64,000 nucleotides of DNA from Salvator merianae. Its lineage: Eukaryota; Chordata; Lepidosauria; Squamata; Teiidae. The notes below the pieces were generated by a model. The model searched no databases. It had not been told where the DNA came from and saw nothing but the letters and a program-made list of their open reading frames with translations. The stretch is taken from assembly GCA_003586115.2 (NCBI GenBank), contig QVOM02000025.1:44560522-44624521 (forward strand), given 5' to 3'. Of this stretch, positions 59,625 to 64,000 are shown one piece after another. Position numbers and translations under genes: made by a program. Every line of letters starts with the position of its first letter. The stretch's first letter is position 1.

Positions 59625-59865
59625 CGTGTAGTCACTCCAACATTGGACTGCAAACTAGAAGACCAAATTGCAAACCTTTATGTGACCATGAAATGTGCTG
59701 GCTGTCCTTGGGCCAACCACAGGCTCTAAGCCTAATTGTCCGACCTTGTATGGGTGTTGTACAAATAAAATAGAATGAAGAAGGACTATGCACTCCATCT
59801 TTAGATTTGAGGAATGGTGGAATATAAAAATAAAAATGAATTAGGTAATAATAATCAATAAGACA
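59625..59865 (+). repeat. tRNA-derived SINE, plus strand, decayed
   Basis: Same order as the inverse of 16630-16850: head remnant 'ccaacattggactgcaaact' and 'agaagaccaaattgcaaacc', then 'tccttgggccaaccacaggc', 'tctaagcctaattgtccgac', 'ttgtacaaataaaatagaat' and tail 'ggtggaatataaaaataaaa'. Confidence 0.65.
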
Positions 59866-60014
59866 AACTTCTGTAGTCCTATTTGTACCACATATGTAAA
59901 CCAACTTGGCAATCATTTTTAGTTTTCAAATAACCTGGGGAATTGTAAGAAGAGATTTCCATTTCTTCACTTTGCCACAAAGCACACAATTCTTTGTAAG
60001 AAGCCACAGTATTC

Positions 60015-61262
60015 AAGCTTTTTAAAAATATATATATTATCCCCCCCCCATCATATAGCAACAAAGTCCATATACAATTATACTTACGACTTCAAAGAAC
60101 TAGATATACATATGAGAAAATTAATCACCAGAAATCATTCAGCAGAAATCAGTAAGGAAAAAAAAAGAATACAAATCGTATCAAATAGAATTGCCATCCT
60201 TTTCTTCATAGAGAAAAGATCTAGAAGGGCTCCTCCGTGAATGGTAAATCATTCCTTTCCTTTCCTTTTTTATTTTTCTCTTTTTTGTAGAATATTACAA
60301 CTGAGAATCCCTTATGTGACCATGACTGCAAGTCTGGATCGCATTTCTTTTAAAAAGTTTAGATTTCGTTGTCTGTTGAACAATCTTCTGAGGTAAGTCA
60401 TACATTCCCCAATACCAAGATTGTAGAGATTATTTTTACTATCTTACCTCCCCTGAGCCACTATACTTTTTAAATTCCTAATAATGTTAAAAGTAACTTC
60501 TAATTCTTTATTTTAAGATTCTGCCTATCTATTAGATAAAGTAGGCAAAGGGATGGTTCAAAACTAATTTGCTGAGTAAACCATTGCCTTATTTTATTAT
60601 TTGTTATTTCCCAAAATTGGTGTGCTATTGGACAGGCCCACCAAAAATGGTATTAGGTCCCCTTGTGTTGGCATTTATGCCATCATAGGGGTGGCACTGC
60701 ACCAGTTATGTGGAATAATTGTGTGAGGCAAACTTTCAAACTAGTTTCTCTAATGGAAGCTGAATTTGGCAGTTTTAAAACAGCACTTCGGATATTGTTC
60801 TAAGAGTTGTCCTTGATTTTTATGCTAAATCTTGTTCCTAGCTCCTTTTTAGAGCTTCTGGTTAAGGATTAACCCTCCATAGTTTTATCCAATAAATCAT
60901 TCTCCTTCTCCCTCTATTTAATCCAATATTTTTATCTAAAATTATCTCTAAGTCTGTTAATGGTAGCTTGACAAGATTTCTTATGTTTTTGGTGTTTATG
61001 TATAAAAATATCCTTCTTGAAGTTAACCAAAAGGGAAGGGGTTGCAGATGTTCAACCCACTCATTAATTTCTTGACAAGATACTGGACTGAAGTACTCAT
61101 CAAAGAAACGTTAGATTTTAAATTTCAAGCTTCTATAGAACCAACATATTTGTAATTTAAAATTCCATTTTTTTGTTCACTAGCGTTATTTCAAATCTAT
61201 GCCAAACACTTCTTAGGTTTTTGTGTTTGTTTTTAGATCCAAAGTGATTAGGAGTGCATTAT
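60015..61262 (-). mobile_element. L1-like LINE, 3' part
   Basis: Minus strand from about 60710 to 60590 reads a Cys/His-bounded block: His-x-Phe-Trp-Trp-Ala-Cys-Pro-Ile-Ala-His-Gln-Phe-Trp-Glu. This resembles the cysteine-rich segment near the C-terminus of L1-clade ORF2. Downstream frames are broken. The minus-strand 3' end lies in the A/T-rich tract near 60015-60045. It is adjacent to another LINE at 61275. Confidence 0.6.
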
Positions 61263-61274
61263 TACTCTGTAGAT

Positions 61275-61895
61275 ATGAAATCATAAGAACATAAGAGGAG
61301 CCATGCTGGATGTGGCCATAGTCCATCTAGTCCAGCATCCTGTTTCACACAATGACCCACAAATTGCTTCTGGACATTCTCAAGCAGAATAAAAAGGCAA
61401 AACCTTCACCTGCTCTTGTCTCCCTGCAAATGGAGGCATTCTGCCTGTCTCTCCACCCTGCAGCCAGTACCTAGGCATCCATTCTAGTAGACATTGATTC
61501 CACCTGACCTCCATCAATCTGTCCAATCTGTTGTTAAAGCTATCCAGGCTGACTGCTGTCACCACCTCTTCCAGTAATAAATTCCACAGACCAATGACAC
61601 TCTGGATGAAAAAATACTTCCCCTTGTGAGTCCTAACTCTTCTACCCATTCAGCTTCATAAAGTGCCCCCTGTTCCTAGAGTTGTGTGATAGAAAAAATA
61701 TTTTTTCTCTATCCACCTTTTTCATACCATGCATTATTTTATATACTTTAATCAGATTCCCTCTTAAACGCCGTCTTTCAAGGCTGAAGAGGCCAAGACA
61801 TTGCAGCCTGATTTCGTAAGGGGTTGCTCCAGAAGAGATGAAGTCAAGAGCCATACTCTTCATGAGCTTTGCAATACATTTTGGCAGCATCTAAC
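61275..61895 (-). mobile_element. CR1/L2-type LINE, ORF2 C-terminus and 3' end
   Basis: Minus strand has two partly open frames (61890-61642, 61649-61380): Glu-Arg-Arg-Arg-Leu-Arg-Gly-Asn-Leu, Val-Tyr-Lys-Ile-Met-His-Gly, then Ser-Val-Ile-Gly-Leu-Trp-Asn-Leu-Leu and Leu-Asp-Ser-Phe-Asn, the conserved ORF2 end of this clade. A single frameshift near 61645 separates them. The 3' end on the plus strand reads 'ataagaacataagaggagcc'. It is the least damaged ORF2 tail of the group. Confidence 0.88.
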
Positions 61896-64000
61896 CATTG
61901 CAAATAGCAAAGGACTACGATACTCTCAATTATGGGATTCATTTACTTTTGGGACCTTGAGCCTTTTAAACAAGCCTTAAATGGTTCACTTCAACTTTTA
62001 TTGCAAATTGTTATTGTAGGACCATGTTGGGTTGTTTTTGTAACCTAACAACTTATTTTACAAAGAAGTGGAATCCCAGAAAATAATTGCTTGTACGAAT
62101 GTGGATAATTTTATGATGGTTTTGTTGGTGGTACTGATTCTACTAATAGTATTGATTCTAGCTAGTGATTTTATAGCTATAATTTATATATGAAACATGA
62201 AGCCCTAATTCCACACTATCTTGTCTGGACAAAGTGGCATCAATGGGAGAGACTGACCTAGCCATGTCTTGTTTGGCTACTACTGATACTGGTGTTTATT
62301 ATGGTACTCTGCACATGTTTTTTTTATCTGACCATGCATCATAAATGGTATCCATTTTGCTTTCTCTTGCCAGAGGCCCACTACACCCTTGGCTAAGTTC
62401 CTGCTTACCTTCCAACCACATTCTTCTTGCTCACTAGTTTCTTCTTGCCATCTGTCTGGCTTTCTTTCCATGCTGGGTGCAGAACAAGAAGCTTCCTTTT
62501 CTGACACCAAGCAGAAAAGGAGAACAAGCTTATGGCAAGAAGACAATGAGATGTTTCTTCACCTGTAGCTTAGAATTCCTTGTATGCTGACTCTTAATCA
62601 AATAACATTTACCAGATGCCAACAAGACACAGAGACCGTGAGGCATATACAAAACGTTTAATGGTAGGACTAATCCTAGAGGGCTCAAAGGCTGCCATGG
62701 AATGTTGGGAGCTGTAGTTCAGGAGCATGTTGAGGGTCACAGTTTGGGACCCCTGACTCAAACCTTAAATGTGGCTGAAGCTTTGAACTTGCAGAGGGCA
62801 ATGCTGTGTTCAGCAATGTAGTTTTGTCTGTTCCTGTTCATTTAAGACTTAGGAAAAGATGTTTCAGTGAACTCCAGTTTGTAAAAATTGAAAGGAAGGT
62901 CCTCAAGGTGGCATGCCACAGACTGAAATGCAGATTTGGGACAGCCCTCGGTACCCACCGTCTGCAATACAGTACTATTATACTCATAATTCCCCGTGCA
63001 CTTCATTGCTTGGCAACAGCGCTCGTACTGTAATGGACCAGGAGTTAAGAGGCCACTGGTGGTTGCCATCATTTTGCTATCCCCTGACTGTGGCAACCAC
63101 CAAGTCCAGACTGGAGTCAAGGAATTACTCCGCTCTTTGGTCTGCTATAGCAGCTTTACCGGATAAGTGCACATGGCTGCTATTACTATGATTTGCTTAC
63201 ATCTCGCGGTTGTCCAAGAGAGCCAAAAATGCTCATTGAAGTTACAGATGTAGTTAACACTGTCTGAACAAGTCAGCTCATTCTCTTGAGTCTTTCAAGC
63301 TTCAGTGTAACAGTATTTATTTTAGCTGTCTAGGATATTAACAATTGCAGGTTGAAAGAAAGAACAATAAAAGACACTGCAAATATTTCAGGGACTTGAG
63401 TCAACAGTAGAAACAGCTTGTTAATTTTGCAAACAGTGCTTTGTCTATGCAATGCTGCGAAAGCGTCAGTGTCACGAGGAAGCAGAAGCCGTTTGTCCCT
63501 CTAATCTCCTTCCTCCTTTTAGTAAGGAATAATGCACCCATCTGCAGAAGGTACGGAAACAAGACCACTGCTTCTTTGGCAGCCCTTGTTTCTCGGGCTG
63601 ATAATGAAACTACATAGTTTGAGCTTGAAACTTCCAGCAATATTATTATTTCACTATAATGTTTGGTAAATTCCATTTCTCTGTTTTGACACCCAATGTG
63701 TTATACAGATGGGCTAGCTAGAGCTGATGGGAAATGTAGTTGAAAGTTCCTGGAATGCCCCAGTTTTGTTAAGGATGCTCTAGGTAATGCCTGGAGGCAC
63801 AGAGGTGGGCACACCATCTAATTAATTATAGTCATCAACCAGACCTAAGCAGCCAGGCTTCCTCTTTTTTGGCACTTTAACAAATTGATGCTTCAGAATT
63901 ATTGCCTCCTAATTTCCATCACTCAGTTTGTTATTGAAGGATAATTTCAAAAGCTGGCAGGATGTATAACTTTCCTCTTACCCAAGAAGTAATCCTACAG
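61896..64000. other. Intergenic; hAT-like arm fragments only
   Basis: 62683-62757 carries 'gttgggagctgtagttcagg' and 'cagtttgggacccctg', a right arm like that of the 12910 hAT MITE, without its partner. A similar 'gatgggaaatgtagttgaaa' remnant lies at 63726. No host exon or RNA gene recognised in the rest. Confidence 0.4.

Noticed and set aside
60291..60392. Exon-like segment with T-rich acceptor (ttttttgtag) and gtaagt donor
   Set aside because: It lies within the area assigned to a minus-strand L1-like remnant and its translation is not recognisable; signals of this quality occur by chance.
1..64000. CRISPR arrays, operons, Shine-Dalgarno sites, prophage or bacterial systems
   Set aside because: No spaced identical direct repeats and no dense ORF arrangement; repeats and splice-like signals are those of a vertebrate genome.

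Overview
The window looks like nuclear DNA of a vertebrate, most likely a squamate reptile (lizard or snake). No continuous long open reading frames, operons or bacterial features are present. The sequence is AT-rich and dominated by interspersed repeats. The repeat mix points to Squamata: CR1-clade LINE 3' ends that finish in the 'gaacataagaggagccatgctgg' type of sequence (read on the minus strand), a true CR1 copy with ATTCTATG-type tail octamers, L1-like LINE 3' ends, tRNA-derived SINEs, several hAT-like and TTAA-like miniature DNA transposons, and a solo LTR. The taxon call comes from memory of these families; no search was run.

Layout. 1-12.9 kb: intron-like or intergenic DNA with two L1-like 3' ends (minus), a foldback hairpin, a CpG-rich hAT-type element with a perfect 8-bp target duplication (8272-8540) and a solo LTR with a perfect 5-bp duplication (9774-10354). 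12.9-15.8 kb: a small hAT-like element directly followed by the longest LINE in the window, a decayed CR1/L2-type ORF2 with recognisable endonuclease and reverse transcriptase motifs. 16-28 kb: SINE fragments and a string of palindromic MITEs. 28.86-28.98 kb: the only segment resembling a host coding exon, a terminal exon encoding 38 residues and a stop. It is followed by about 7.7 kb of repeat-poor, AT-rich DNA ending in a good poly(A) signal at 36708, plausibly one very long 3' UTR on the plus strand. 36.7-64 kb: apparently intergenic and packed with nested transposons. These include two opposite-facing 1.18-kb copies of one DNA-transposon-like element (37570-38753 and 50376-51552), a CR1 insertion into an older retroelement remnant (42.5-43.9 kb), a DNA element carrying a C-rich ~150-bp minisatellite (45.1-46.0 kb), a transposon nested in another (52.8-53.4 kb), a near-perfect 101-bp palindrome (58800-58900) and several LINE 3' fragments.

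How it fits together. If the terminal exon is real, the left half holds introns and the last exon of one plus-strand gene, and the right half is downstream intergenic DNA. I could not name the gene or find its other exons by eye. I see no previously undescribed gene system. The most unusual material is structural: foldback elements, nested transposons and the inverted pair of a non-autonomous element.
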